DNA of 64,000 nucleotides, taken from Herbaspirillum chlorophenolicum (GTDB taxonomy: Bacteria > Pseudomonadota > Gammaproteobacteria > Burkholderiales > Burkholderiaceae_D). The notes beneath the pieces are model-generated. The model did no database searches. It was given only the letters and a program-made list of their open reading frames with translations, and was not told the DNA's origin. Each line of letters begins with the position of its first letter. Position 1 is the stretch's first letter. Below are positions 26,106 through 34,924 of this stretch, in pieces. The stretch is from NCBI RefSeq assembly GCF_001189955.1, contig NZ_LFLT01000009.1:62001-126000 (forward strand). The letters are read 5' to 3'. Both the position numbers and the translations under genes were made by a program.

Positions 26106-26407
26106 TTGTCATTCTCCAAAAAGCATCAATTTCCGGCCTGCCTCAGGTAAATATGGCGCTCAAGTACCTGGCAAACCGCCGGCCCTCCACGGCTCGTCGT
26201 CCGCTCAGGCTATTTTGTGTCCGGGAGACTCCTCCTCTCCGGTTCGGGCGCAGTATGTATCAGAGGCCAATCCGCCGGTATTGTGGGAAACCACATCAAC
26301 AGGTAAAGACGGCGCGTCCAGGGCCATTTCGCCCGCTATTTCGCCCTCTTGCGGTGCAATAAATTCGTTATAGTACGAACCAGGAAAAAAATAATAGGAA
26401 AAGTATT
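26106..26407. other. Divergent intergenic region between dctA and the chemoreceptor gene
   Basis: These 302 bases separate two divergent starts and must hold both promoters. I see no GG-N10-GC sigma-54 element that would suggest DctD control. There is a short imperfect repeat around CCGGGAGACTCCTCCTCTCCGG (about 26221-26242) and a -10-like TATAGT near 26371. No gene is supported. Confidence 0.5.
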
Positions 26408-28015
26408 GTGCAACGCAAACTGACGGTCACCGTTCGCCTGGGAATCCTGGTCACGGTGCTGTGCGCCATTGTGGTGGTAGTCGCCTGGTACGGCATGCTC
26501 GGCATCGCCTCCAGCAACGAAAAGCTGAAATACGTCTATGAAGACCGTACGCTGAGCCTGATCCAGATTGCGAAGGTGCGCGATGCGCTCTATCTCAACC
26601 GGGATGTCATGGGCCGTGCGCTGATGCTGCTCAACGTGTCGAACGAGCCCGGGCGCGACGGCTTGACGCCGCAGGAGCAGATCGCCCGGCAACTGTCCCG
26701 GCTGAAAGCGCTGGATGCATCCCTCAACGAAAGCTGGCATACCTATATGGCCAGCGGCATGACCCATGAGGAAAACCGCGTCGCCCTTGAATTCGAGAAA
26801 GGCTGGGAGAAATACCAGGAACAGCGCGCCGGCATGACCAGCCTGATCGACTCCGGCCAAGTCGCCCAGGCCAACCAGCTATGGCCGCAGATCACGCCCC
26901 TGCTGGGTACGCTGGCATCCCAGCTGGCCACCCTTGGCCAGTTGCAGGAGCAAGCCACGCGCACCATCTACGACGAAGCGGTCGCCGAATACCGCCGCCT
27001 GCGCCTGCATAACCTGCAGATTGCCGGCATCAGTCTGCTGCTGGGCATTTCCCTGGCGGTGTGGATCATTGTGAGCCTGCGCCGGGAATTGGGTGGCGAG
27101 CCCGCTTATGCTGCCCACATCGTGCGCCAGATCGCCGAAGGCAACCTAGATATCGACGTCAGGCTGCGCCGCAACGACAGCAGCAGCCTGTTGTACGCCA
27201 TGCAATCGATGCGCAACCGGCTGACGGAAATCATGCAGCGCGTAACACTCTCGACCCAGTCGCTGGGCCATTCCTCGCGCCAGCTCAACGCCACGGCGCA
27301 AGCGCTGGCCCACGCCTCCAACGAGCAGGCCGTCGCCGTGGAAGAAGTCAACACCGCCATCTCCAGCATGGGCGACGCCATCCAGGAGACCGGCGAACAC
27401 GCCCGCCGCACCGACCTGATCGCCCTGGCCGCCGCCGCCGATGCCGACAAGAGCGGCGCCGCCGTGCAATCGACGGTGCAAGCCATGCGCGGCATCGCCC
27501 GGCAAGTCGGGGTAATCGACGACATCGCCTACCAGACCAACCTGCTGGCGCTCAACGCCGCCATCGAAGCGGCGCGCGCCGGCGAAAACGGGCGCGGGTT
27601 CTCGGTCGTGGCCATGGAGATTCGCAAGCTGGCCGAACGCAGCCAGGACAGCGCGCGTGAAATCAGCGAAATCGCCGAACAAAGCGTGACGCTGGCGGAA
27701 GAAACCAGCCAGCGCCTGGTCGAGGGCACCCTGCACGGCATCCGCCAGGCTTCCCAACAAATCAACCAGATCACCCTGTCTTCCACCATGCAGGAAGAAG
27801 GCGTACAAGAAATCGGCATGGCGGTGACACAGCTCAATGAAACCACGCAGCGCAATGCCGCCGCCTCGGAAGAACTTGCCAGCACCGCTGAACGGGTGGC
27901 GGAGAACGTCCTTGAACTCGGTACGCAACTGGGCTACTTCCGCCTGGCCGGAAACACGCTGGAATTGGGACGGACAGGAAGTTCACCGGCCGCCATCGAG
28001 GGACGGCGCCGGTAA
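26408..28015 (+). CDS. Methyl-accepting chemotaxis protein
   Basis: The 535-residue receptor has an N-terminal membrane helix ([21 protein letters not shown]). A periplasmic four-helix-bundle sensor follows (about 35-190), then a second membrane helix ([19 protein letters not shown]), a HAMP domain and the cytoplasmic signalling domain. The highly conserved hairpin tip reads [20 protein letters not shown] followed by [20 protein letters not shown]. It has no C-terminal NWETF-type pentapeptide for CheR/CheB docking. Translation probably starts at GTG 26408, preceded by AGGAAAA. The ligand is unknown; the neighbouring dctA hints at dicarboxylates but does not show it. Confidence 0.93.
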   Translation: MQRKLTVTVRLGILVTVLCAIVVVVAWYGMLGIASSNEKLKYVYEDRTLSLIQIAKVRDALYLNRDVMGRALMLLNVSNEPGRDGLTPQEQIARQLSRLKALDASLNESWHTYMASGMTHEENRVALEFEKGWEKYQEQRAGMTSLIDSGQVAQANQLWPQITPLLGTLASQLATLGQLQEQATRTIYDEAVAEYRRLRLHNLQIAGISLLLGISLAVWIIVSLRRELGGEPAYAAHIVRQIAEGNLDIDVRLRRNDSSSLLYAMQSMRNRLTEIMQRVTLSTQSLGHSSRQLNATAQALAHASNEQAVAVEEVNTAISSMGDAIQETGEHARRTDLIALAAAADADKSGAAVQSTVQAMRGIARQVGVIDDIAYQTNLLALNAAIEAARAGENGRGFSVVAMEIRKLAERSQDSAREISEIAEQSVTLAEETSQRLVEGTLHGIRQASQQINQITLSSTMQEEGVQEIGMAVTQLNETTQRNAAASEELASTAERVAENVLELGTQLGYFRLAGNTLELGRTGSSPAAIEGRRR

Positions 28016-28025
28016 CGATGAATGC

Positions 28026-28445
28026 TTACGCCAGGCTGGCGCGCATGATGATGTGAGGAATGCCCGCCTCCATGAACTCTTCCCCTTCGCGGGCAAAGCC
28101 ATGGGCGGCGTAGAACGGCTCGGCATGGGTCTGGGCGTTCAGGATGACCTCCTTGTCGCCGCGCGCACGCGCGGCCCCGATCAGGGCCTGCAACACCGCC
28201 CCGCCGACGCCCTTGCCGCGCCCCGCCTTCAATACCGCCATGCGGCCCACATGGCCGTCCGGCAACAGGCGGCCGGTGGCCAGCGGCGAACCGTCCTCGG
28301 CATAGGCCACGGCATGCACGCACACCGCATCCATCTCGTCCAGCTCGATCTCGGCCGGCACGTTCTGTTCGTCGACGAAAACCTCGAAGCGGATCGGCTG
28401 CGCATGGCCGCGCAGTTCTTCCCAATTGCCGACGATGATTTTCAT
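28026..28445 (-). CDS. GNAT family N-acetyltransferase
   Basis: The 139-residue enzyme belongs to the GNAT superfamily. It has IRFEVFVDEQNVPAEIELDE near the N-terminus, the acetyl-CoA-binding loop RMAVLKAGRGKGVGGAVL, a NAQTHAEPFYAAHGFAREGE segment, and C-terminal GIPHIIMRA. The pattern VFVDEQNVP...EMD...HAVAY resembles small single-domain acetyltransferases of unknown substrate (the ElaA/YjcF-like group). The ATG at 28445 is preferred because AGGGAGA lies just upstream. It ends ten bases from the convergent chemoreceptor gene and heads away from the thioesterase gene, which is 28 bases upstream on the same strand. Confidence 0.85.
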   Translation of the reverse strand: MKIIVGNWEELRGHAQPIRFEVFVDEQNVPAEIELDEMDAVCVHAVAYAEDGSPLATGRLLPDGHVGRMAVLKAGRGKGVGGAVLQALIGAARARGDKEVILNAQTHAEPFYAAHGFAREGEEFMEAGIPHIIMRASLA

Positions 28446-28473
28446 TGGCGTCTCCCTGCGATTGCTTGCTTCG

Positions 28474-28908
28474 TTATTCATGGTCGAGCTTCCTGGAAAT
28501 GTCGAGCCGGCGGATCAGCTTGAAGGTGCCCATGGCCTTGGCCACCAGCTTGTCGCCATTCCACAGCTCGGCCTGGCAGAAGCACATGGTGGTCGAACGG
28601 TGATAGGTATGCCCGCGCGCGACGATGGTCTCGCCCGCGTGGCCAGCCGGCTGCAGGAAGCTGCTGCTCATCTCCACCGTGGCCGACGACTTCGCATCCG
28701 GCACGCCGGCGCGCGCCGACAGGCCCATCGCCACATCCATCAGCGTCATCGAGATGCCGCCCTGGGCCACCTGCCAGCTGTTCATGAATTCCGGCTTCAG
28801 GCGCAGCGCCATCACGGCGCGGTCGTCGCCGTATTCCAGCACTTCCACACCGAGTTCCTGCAAATAAGGATTCCCCTGCGGGAAAACATCGGTCAAGGCA
28901 AGGTTCAT
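28474..28908 (-). CDS. PaaI-type hotdog-fold thioesterase
   Basis: The 144-residue protein has a hotdog fold of the PaaI/YbgC thioesterase type. The active region reads EFMNSWQVAQGGISMTLMDVAMG, with the conserved Gly-Gly and Asp. It is followed by SATVEMSSSFLQPAGHAGETIVARG and TMCFCQAELWNGDKLVAKAMGTFK. It probably hydrolyses an acyl-CoA; the acyl group is unknown. The ATG at 28908 fits the family start. It lies 11 bases downstream of the Dabb gene, with the GNAT gene following, so the three form a small operon. Confidence 0.85.
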   Translation of the reverse strand: MNLALTDVFPQGNPYLQELGVEVLEYGDDRAVMALRLKPEFMNSWQVAQGGISMTLMDVAMGLSARAGVPDAKSSATVEMSSSFLQPAGHAGETIVARGHTYHRSTTMCFCQAELWNGDKLVAKAMGTFKLIRRLDISRKLDHE

Positions 28909-28919
28909 CGTCTTGCCGG

Positions 28920-29222
28920 TCAGATCTCGTAATCCATGCACTGACGCCCTTCACGCACCGCACCGATGAAAGGCTTGATGGCGACATGGTCGGGATGCTC
29001 CTGGTAAGCATCCAGCGCCGCGCGCGATTCGAACTCGGAGTACAGCACCACGTCGTAAGTCGCTTCCAGGCCGGGCTGGGCCACCACCGCCTCGAACTTC
29101 AGGATGCCGGGCACCACGTTGGCACAGCTATCGAGCAGTGCCTTCATCTTGACGATGTTGGTCGCGCGGTCGGCGCCTTCGGCTTGTTCTTTCAACTTCC
29201 ACATCACGATATGCTTGATCAC
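28920..29222 (-). CDS. Dabb (stress-responsive alpha/beta-barrel) family protein
   Basis: The 100-residue protein is one Dabb domain: IKHIVMWKLKEQAEGADRA at the N-terminus, then LEATYDVVLYSEFESRAALDAYQEHPDHVAIKPFI. Such proteins form dimeric barrels; some are stress-related and others are enzymes. I place the start at GTG 29222, which has GGAG seven bases upstream and gives the standard family start (M)IKHIVMWK. The upstream ATG would add 11 unrelated residues. It is the first gene of the run toward the thioesterase and GNAT genes. Confidence 0.85.
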   Translation of the reverse strand: MIKHIVMWKLKEQAEGADRATNIVKMKALLDSCANVVPGILKFEAVVAQPGLEATYDVVLYSEFESRAALDAYQEHPDHVAIKPFIGAVREGRQCMDYEI

Positions 29223-29299
29223 GTTCGGTCTCCGATGGCTTGCAAATTTGGACAAACCGTAATGATAAGCGAAAGGCCTGTTTCAGGCAGGGGACACGC

Positions 29300-30160
29300 T
29301 CAGCCGCGCGCCGCGATCTTCATGAAGGAACCGACCAGCCGCCCCTCGCGTCGCTCGGCCAGGCAATACACATAAGTGTGCGTGCTGACCGGATCGCCCT
29401 CGATGCGCACCATGCGAAAACGCGGGTCCGGCACGAACTCGGCCTCCGACACCGTGCCCAGCCCAAGTCCGCGCGCCACCGCCTCGCGCAGCGCTTCGCG
29501 GCTGCCGATCTCCATCACCACCTGCGGCGCCACGCCGGCGTCCTGCAAGACTTTTTCCAGCGCCAGGCGCGTGGTCGAGCCCTGCTCGCGCATCAGCATC
29601 GGCTGGTCGGCCAGCTCGGAAAGCGCAACCGATTCGCGTTTGTAAAAGGGATGGCTGCGGTGCGCGAACAGCACCACCGCATGGTCGGCATAAGGCACCG
29701 CAAAAAAACGCGCATCGTCGGTGAAGCTGGCCAGTACCGCCACATCGGTGACGTAGTTCTCCAGGTCGGCCAGCGACTGCGCCGAATTGCCCAGCTTGAT
29801 CGATAGCTCGACCTTGGGATAACGCGCCCGGTAGGCATCCACCATCTCGATCACGTGGAACGGCCCGACCGCGCCGATGCGCAAGTGGCCGACATGCAGC
29901 GCACCAGAATTGACCAGCAGGTTCAGCGCATCCAGCTCCAGCTCGGCAATGTTCTGCGCGATCGGCAGCAGGCGCTGCGCAGTCTCGGAAAGGTCCAGCC
30001 GGCGTCCACGGCGAAAGAACAGCTCGACATTGTGTTCGCGCTCCAGCAATTGCACCTGGGTGGTCAGGGTCGGCTGGCTCACGCCCAGCACACGTGCCGC
30101 GGCGGAAAAGCCGCGGTGGCGGGCCACCGCCAGGAAAGCGCGTAGTTGCGAAGGAGTCAT
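29300..30160 (-). CDS. LysR-type regulator, probably of the phosphonate operon
   Basis: The 286-residue protein is a LysR-type transcriptional regulator. The N-terminal winged helix-turn-helix reads QLRAFLAVARHRGFSAAARV followed by LGVSQPTLTTQVQLLE. The C-terminal effector domain follows from about residue 90. Transcribed divergently from phnD with a 175-base gap, it most likely controls the phosphonate operon in response to a pathway compound. A dyad CTAT-N11-ATAG (30161-30179) directly precedes its start codon and is the expected autoregulatory binding site. Similar LysR genes sit beside 2-aminoethylphosphonate loci in related bacteria. The effector is unknown. Confidence 0.88.
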   Translation of the reverse strand: MTPSQLRAFLAVARHRGFSAAARVLGVSQPTLTTQVQLLEREHNVELFFRRGRRLDLSETAQRLLPIAQNIAELELDALNLLVNSGALHVGHLRIGAVGPFHVIEMVDAYRARYPKVELSIKLGNSAQSLADLENYVTDVAVLASFTDDARFFAVPYADHAVVLFAHRSHPFYKRESVALSELADQPMLMREQGSTTRLALEKVLQDAGVAPQVVMEIGSREALREAVARGLGLGTVSEAEFVPDPRFRMVRIEGDPVSTHTYVYCLAERREGRLVGSFMKIAARG

Positions 30161-30179
30161 CTATAGCCTTGATCAATAG
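30161..30179. promoter_or_regulatory. LysR-type operator (CTAT-N11-ATAG)
   Basis: CTAT (30161-30164) and ATAG (30176-30179) form a perfect dyad with 11 bases between, fitting the T-N11-A rule for LysR regulators. It abuts the lysR start codon and lies upstream of phnD. A TTGAAA at 30180-30185 and a weak TATCGA at 30202-30207 (16-base spacer) could be the phnD promoter beside it. Confidence 0.55.
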
Positions 30180-30335
30180 TTGAAAGCATTTTTTTCGATT
30201 ATATCGATAACACAGCCGTCATAAAGCCTCTTTAATCTGTGCCTTGTCCGGACTGGAAGCCCTGCCATACCTGAATGCATACCGCTGCCCGGCACTTGGG
30301 CGGCGCCGACCGCGCCACAAGATTAAGGATAGAAC

Positions 30336-31202
30336 ATGAAACGACGCTCCCTCCTCGCCCTCTGCCTGGGCGCCCTGACCGCATCGCTGCTGAGCCAGCC
30401 GGTGCTGGCCGTACAGCCCCTGACCGTGGGACTGATCCCGGCCGAAGACTCGCAGGCCATGCTGGAAAACAGCAAGGCCGTCATCGACAGCCTGCAAAAG
30501 CAGCTCGGCATGCCCGTCAAGCCCTTCATCGCCACCGACTACAACGGCATCATCGAAGCGCTGCGCGCCAAGAAGCTGGACGTGGCCTACCTCGGCCCCT
30601 TCTCCTACGTGCTGGCCAGCTCGGTCGCCAACGTCGAGGCCTTTTCGGTGGCCGAAACCAAGAAGAGCGGCAAGAGCTACTACAAGAGCCTGATCATCGC
30701 CCGCAAGGACAGCGGCATCCAGAACCTGGAGCAACTGAAGGGGCGCACCATGGCCTTCGTCGATCCGTCGTCCGCCTCCGGCCACCTGTTCCCCAGCGCC
30801 GGCCTGCAAAAGCTCAACATCGATCCCAACAAATACTTCTCGCGGGTGATCTTCTCCGGCTCGCATGACGCCAGCATCCTGGCAGTGGCCAACAAGAAGG
30901 TCGATGCCGCCGCGGTGGCCGACCGCATCCTGGCCGCCGCCGTCGCCAAGGGCGTGGTGCAGCAGTCCGACCTGAACGTAGTGTGGACCTCGCCCGACAT
31001 TCCCGAGTCGCCGATGGTCTGGCGCCGCGACCTCGATCCGGCGTTGAAGCAAAAGATCGCCGCCGCCTTCGCCAACATCAAGGACGTGCAATGGGGCGAC
31101 CAGGGCATGCTCAACGGCTTCGTGCCCACCACCGACGCCGCCTACAACGTCGTGCGCGACACCGCCAAGATCCTCAATCTCGACCTGAAGGCGATGAAAT
31201 GA
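30336..31202 (+). CDS. phnD: Phosphonate ABC transporter substrate-binding protein PhnD
   Basis: PhnD is the periplasmic binding protein for phosphonates. The 288 residues begin with a signal peptide (RRSLLALCLGALTASLLS..., cleavage near VLA). The mature protein shows the family pattern LTVGLIPAEDSQAML, an ATDYNGIIEALRAKKLDVAYLGP-like segment, MAFVDPSSASGHLFPSAGL and IFSGSHDASILAVANKKVDA. A ribosome site (AAGGAT) precedes ATG. The stop codon overlaps the phnC start (ATGA at 31199-31202). Confidence 0.94.
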   Translation: MKRRSLLALCLGALTASLLSQPVLAVQPLTVGLIPAEDSQAMLENSKAVIDSLQKQLGMPVKPFIATDYNGIIEALRAKKLDVAYLGPFSYVLASSVANVEAFSVAETKKSGKSYYKSLIIARKDSGIQNLEQLKGRTMAFVDPSSASGHLFPSAGLQKLNIDPNKYFSRVIFSGSHDASILAVANKKVDAAAVADRILAAAVAKGVVQQSDLNVVWTSPDIPESPMVWRRDLDPALKQKIAAAFANIKDVQWGDQGMLNGFVPTTDAAYNVVRDTAKILNLDLKAMK

Positions 31203-31999
31203 TCAAGATCCGTTCGCTCACCAAGCAATACGGCAGCAATGCCGTGCTGCGCGGCATCGACCTCGATGTCGCCGCCGGCGAGTTCCTGGTGGTGCTGGGC
31301 CCCTCGGGCGCCGGCAAGTCGACCCTGCTGCGCTGTATCAACGGCCTGGTCGCACCGACTTCCGGCGAACTGGTGGCGGCCGGATACGACGCCACCGAAG
31401 CGCGCAACGTACGCAAGCTGCGCCGCAATGTGGCCATGATCTTCCAGCACCACAACGTGGTGCCGCGCCTGTCGGTGCTGAAAAACGTACTGACCGGCCG
31501 CCTCGGCCAGGTGTCTTCGCTGGCGTCCATCCTGCAGCTATTCTCGCGGCAGGATGTGGCGCTGGCGATGGACTGCCTGCGCCGGGTCGAACTCGACCAC
31601 AAGGCGCATGAGCGCACCGACGCCCTCTCCGGCGGCCAGCGCCAGCGCGTGGGCATCGCGCGCGCCCTGGCGCAGCGGCCGCAGGTGATCCTGGCCGACG
31701 AGCCGGTGGCCAGCCTCGATCCCAAGACCTCGCGCCTGGTGCTGCAATACCTGCGCGCGGCCTGCCGCGAACTGGGCATCACCGTGGTGTGCAACCTGCA
31801 CCAGGTCGACTACGCCCGTGAATTCGGCGACCGCATCGTCGGCCTGGCCGGCGGCAAGCTGGTGTTCGACGGCCGCGGCGACGAACTGCGCGAGTCGCAC
31901 CTCAACCTGATCTATGCCGGCCTGGACCAGCTCCAGAGCCCGGAACCTGCCGCCGCCCGCCAGCCGGCGCCGGAACTGGCCGTGCAAGGAGCCCTGTGA
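31199..31999 (+). CDS. phnC: Phosphonate ABC transporter ATP-binding protein PhnC
   Basis: The 266-residue ATPase powers phosphonate import. It has Walker A GPSGAGKST, the Q-loop in MIFQHHNVVPRLSVLKNVL, the ABC signature LSGGQRQRVGIARALAQRP, Walker B VILADEPVASLDP and the switch His in VVCNLHQVDYA. The N-terminal IKIRSLTKQYGS and the VLTGRLG segment are typical of PhnC. It overlaps phnD by four bases, and its stop overlaps the phnE start (TGATG around 31997-32001), so all three are co-translated. Confidence 0.95.
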   Translation: MIKIRSLTKQYGSNAVLRGIDLDVAAGEFLVVLGPSGAGKSTLLRCINGLVAPTSGELVAAGYDATEARNVRKLRRNVAMIFQHHNVVPRLSVLKNVLTGRLGQVSSLASILQLFSRQDVALAMDCLRRVELDHKAHERTDALSGGQRQRVGIARALAQRPQVILADEPVASLDPKTSRLVLQYLRAACRELGITVVCNLHQVDYAREFGDRIVGLAGGKLVFDGRGDELRESHLNLIYAGLDQLQSPEPAAARQPAPELAVQGAL

Positions 32000-32850
32000 T
32001 GAATACGCCCATGCAATCTGCCCAGGCGCGCGGCAGCTACCACGACTACATCTGGACCGGCCCGCGCCCGCTGAACCTGCGTTCCTGGCTGCTGTGCGTA
32101 GGGGCCGTCGCGCTGGCCGCCTTCGTACTGGCCTGGAGCGCGCAAGGCACGCAGCTCTCCTGGAGCGAACTGGCCAACGGCTTGCCGCAGATCGGCGATT
32201 TCCTCAGCCGCTCCTTCCCGCCCAACTGGAACATCCTCGGCAACCTGCTCAACCCGGCCATCGAAACCGTGCAGATCGCGCTGTGGGGTACGCTGCTGGG
32301 CGTGCTGGGCGCCATCCCGGTATCCTTCCTCGCTGCCCGCAACCTGAACCGCAACCGTGTCGTGTACCAGGGTGTGCGCCAGTTGCTCAATGTCACGCGC
32401 AGCATCAACGAGCTGATCCTGGCGCTGGTGTTCGTCTCGGCGGTGGGCCTGGGGCCCTTCCCCGGCGTACTGGCATTGGCGCTGCATGGCGTGGGGATGG
32501 TCGGCAAGTTCTTCGCCGAGAGTATCGAGGAGATCGACGACGGTCCGCTGGAAGCCCTGCGCGCCACCGGCGCCCGTCCGCTGCAGGTGATCGCGTTCGG
32601 CGTGCTGCCGCAGGTCATCACGGCCTGGATCGCCACCGTGCTGTACCGATTCGAGGTCAACCTGCGCCAGGCCACCGTGCTCGGCATGGTCGGCGCCGGC
32701 GGGCTGGGCTTCGAACTGGTCAACAGCCTGAAGCTGTTCAAGTACCAGGACACCGCCACCTGCATCGTCGTGGTGACGCTGATGGTGGTGGCCGCCGACA
32801 CCCTCTCCAGCCGCCTGCGCCAACTGATCCAGGACGGCCGCGTCCATTGA
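31999..32850 (+). CDS. phnE: Phosphonate ABC transporter permease PhnE
   Basis: The 283-residue inner-membrane permease has about six helices. The inner-membrane permease motif (EAA loop) reads EALRATGARPLQVIAFGVLP, and the PhnE pattern LLNVTRSINELILALVFVSA is clear. Translation starts at ATG 31999, inside the phnC stop region; GTG at 31996 is an alternative. The dehydrogenase gene begins 33 bases downstream. Only one permease gene is present, as in many PhnCDE systems. Confidence 0.94.
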   Translation: MNTPMQSAQARGSYHDYIWTGPRPLNLRSWLLCVGAVALAAFVLAWSAQGTQLSWSELANGLPQIGDFLSRSFPPNWNILGNLLNPAIETVQIALWGTLLGVLGAIPVSFLAARNLNRNRVVYQGVRQLLNVTRSINELILALVFVSAVGLGPFPGVLALALHGVGMVGKFFAESIEEIDDGPLEALRATGARPLQVIAFGVLPQVITAWIATVLYRFEVNLRQATVLGMVGAGGLGFELVNSLKLFKYQDTATCIVVVTLMVVAADTLSSRLRQLIQDGRVH

Positions 32851-32883
32851 ACCACCCCATTTGAGAACCCCGGAAACAAGCTT

Positions 32884-33969
32884 ATGTGGACCTATCACAA
32901 CCCGGTATCCATCCATGCCGGCAGCGGCAGCCTGGCGCAATTGCCCGCGCTGCTGGCCGGGCGCCGCGCCCTGCTGGTGACCTTCCCGGAGGCCGCCGCG
33001 CTGGGCCTGGAGCAATACATCGCCAACCTGCTCGGCCGGCAACTGGCCGGCATCGAGAATGCCGTGCAACCCAATCCCGACGTCAGTTGGCTGTCTGCCA
33101 TGCATGAGCGCGTCTGGTCGGAACATGCCGATGCCGAATGCGTGGTTGCCTTCGGCGGCGGCAGCGTCATCGATTGCGCCAAGGCCATGCTGGCGCCCAC
33201 GCCTTCAGGCCGCTTCGATGAATTGCTGGCGCACCTGCGTGACGGCACGCCGCTGTCGGCTGGCCGCACCAAGGCGCTGATCGCCATCCCCACCACCGCA
33301 GGCACCGGCAGTGAAGTCACGCCCTGGGCCACACTCTGGGACGCCGCCGCCGGCAGCAAATATTCGCTGCACCGCGACTGGACCTGGCCCGAAGCCGCCA
33401 TCATCGATCCCAAGCTGATGCTGAGCCTGCCGCCCGGCGCCACCCTGGCCAGCGGCCTGGATGCGCTGTCGCACGCACTGGAAGCGATCTGGAACGTCAA
33501 CCGCAATCCGGTCTCGTCCAGTCTGGCTGCGACCGCCGCGCGCGAGATCGTCGCCACACTGCCGCTGCTGATGCGCAAGCCCACCGACCTGGCCCTGCGC
33601 GAACGCATGGCGGTCGCTGCGCTGCAGGCCGGGCTGGCGTTCTCCAACACCAAGACCGCGCTGGCGCACTCGCTGTCCTACGACATCACGCTGCACCACG
33701 GCGTGGCGCATGGCATCGCCTGTTCGTTTTCGCTGCCGCACGTGATGCGCCTGGCCTTCGACCGCGATGCCCAGGTCGACACCCTGCTGCTGCAGATCTT
33801 CGGCGCCGCCGACAAGGACGGCGCCGTCGCCCGCCTGTCGGGCTTCCTGGAAAACCTGGGCGTGTCGATCGACCCCGCCCACTACGGCATCGCCGATGCC
33901 TGGGACGCGCTGGTACAGCGCGCCCTGCAAGGCCCGCGCGGACGCAATTTCATCGCCGCCATCCACTGA
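32884..33969 (+). CDS. Iron-containing alcohol dehydrogenase, putative phosphonoacetaldehyde/hydroxyethylphosphonate dehydrogenase
   Basis: The 361-residue enzyme is a group III (iron-dependent) alcohol dehydrogenase. It has the nucleotide motif GGGSVID at 91-97 and the family signature IAIPTTAGTGSEVTPWAT around 133-150. The four metal ligands are Asp193, His197 (GLDALSHALE), His262 (ALAHS) and His276 (GVAHG). It is placed between phnE and phnX, with 33- and 27-base gaps, so it is part of the phosphonate operon. Related enzymes interconvert phosphonoacetaldehyde and 2-hydroxyethylphosphonate. Here that would let the cell oxidise imported 2-hydroxyethylphosphonate to the PhnX substrate. The substrate is inferred from context only. 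Confidence 0.85.
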   Translation: MWTYHNPVSIHAGSGSLAQLPALLAGRRALLVTFPEAAALGLEQYIANLLGRQLAGIENAVQPNPDVSWLSAMHERVWSEHADAECVVAFGGGSVIDCAKAMLAPTPSGRFDELLAHLRDGTPLSAGRTKALIAIPTTAGTGSEVTPWATLWDAAAGSKYSLHRDWTWPEAAIIDPKLMLSLPPGATLASGLDALSHALEAIWNVNRNPVSSSLAATAAREIVATLPLLMRKPTDLALRERMAVAALQAGLAFSNTKTALAHSLSYDITLHHGVAHGIACSFSLPHVMRLAFDRDAQVDTLLLQIFGAADKDGAVARLSGFLENLGVSIDPAHYGIADAWDALVQRALQGPRGRNFIAAIH

Positions 33970-33996
33970 AACAGATTCATCGATAAAGGAGTTTCC

Positions 33997-34824
33997 ATGT
34001 CCACTGCAAACAAATCCCCCATCGCCCTCGAAGCCGTCATCTTCGACTGGGCCGGCACCCTGGTCGACTTCGGCTCGCTGGCGCCGACCCAGATCTTCGT
34101 CGACGCCTTCAAGAGCTTCGACATCGACATCACGCTGCAACAGGCGCGCGGCCCGATGGGCCTGTCCAAGTGGCAGCACATCCGCACGCTGCTGGACGAC
34201 CAGGCCATCGCCAACCAATGGCAGCGCTACACCGGCCGTGCGCCGACCGACAAGGATGTCGACGCCATCTACGCGCGCTTCATGCCGATGCAGATCGCCA
34301 AGGTCGGGGAGTATTCGCAACCCATCGACGGCGCTGCACAGATGCTCGCCTGGCTGCGTGGACGCGGCCTGAAGGTCGGCTCCTGCTCGGGCTACCCGCG
34401 CGAGGTGCTCAATGTGCTGCTGCCGCTGGCCGCCAAAGACGGCATTGCCCCCGACCACGTAGTCGCCGGCGACGAACTGCAAGCCGGCGGCCGCCCGGGC
34501 CCCTACATGGCGCTGGCCAACGTATTGGCGCTAAAGATCGGTGACGTGGCCGGCTGCATCAAGGTCGACGATACCGTCCCCGGCATCGAGGAAGGCATCC
34601 GCGCCGGCATGTGGAGCGTGGGGGTGTCGCTGTCCGGCAATGAGGTCGGATACACCCGGCAGCAATTGGCCGCGCTTGAGCCTGCCGAGGTGGCGGCACT
34701 CAAGGTACAGGCAGAAGAGAAGCTGCGCGCTGCGGGCGCCCATTACGTGATTGATTCGGTGGCGGATTTGCCAGAGGTAGTCGCGCAAATCGAGGCGCGC
34801 CTAAAAACAGGCGAGCGGCCCTGA
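33997..34824 (+). CDS. phnX: Phosphonoacetaldehyde hydrolase (phosphonatase) PhnX
   Basis: PhnX splits phosphonoacetaldehyde into acetaldehyde and phosphate. The 275-residue HAD-family enzyme has the nucleophile Asp17 in VIFDWAGTLVDFG and the Schiff-base lysine Lys58 in RGPMGLSKWQHIR. The 41-residue spacing matches the Bacillus cereus enzyme (Asp12 and Lys53). Later motifs are KVGSCSGYPREVL and VKVDDTVPGIEEG-like ADC-loop residues. A strong ribosome site (AAAGGAG) precedes ATG. It closes the operon. No gene for the 2-aminoethylphosphonate aminotransferase PhnW is present anywhere in the window. Confidence 0.95.
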   Translation: MSTANKSPIALEAVIFDWAGTLVDFGSLAPTQIFVDAFKSFDIDITLQQARGPMGLSKWQHIRTLLDDQAIANQWQRYTGRAPTDKDVDAIYARFMPMQIAKVGEYSQPIDGAAQMLAWLRGRGLKVGSCSGYPREVLNVLLPLAAKDGIAPDHVVAGDELQAGGRPGPYMALANVLALKIGDVAGCIKVDDTVPGIEEGIRAGMWSVGVSLSGNEVGYTRQQLAALEPAEVAALKVQAEEKLRAAGAHYVIDSVADLPEVVAQIEARLKTGERP

Positions 34825-34860
34825 ACCGGGGACGATAAAACAATCGGATTTCCCATCGCC

Positions 34861-34886
34861 GTGGCCCTGACGAAACTCGGGGCCAC
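34861..34886. repeat. Inverted repeat between convergent phnX and the DUF3141 gene
   Basis: GTGGCCC (34861-34867) pairs perfectly with GGGCCAC (34880-34886). It lies between two convergent genes, 37 bases past the phnX stop, and lacks a T-run. It could stabilise 3' ends or assist factor-dependent termination. Confidence 0.45.
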
Positions 34887-34924
34887 GCACCGTTCAGCAC
34901 CGCCCCGGTCGCCTCACCTGGCCA

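Noticed and set aside
24789-26150. Long open frame antisense to dctA (453 codons)
   Set aside because: The His/Gln/Arg-rich translation is an artefact of the dctA coding strand.
26106-26407. Sigma-54 promoter for dctA
   Set aside because: No GG-N10-GC element with suitable spacing was found on the minus strand, and no dctB/dctD genes are adjacent.
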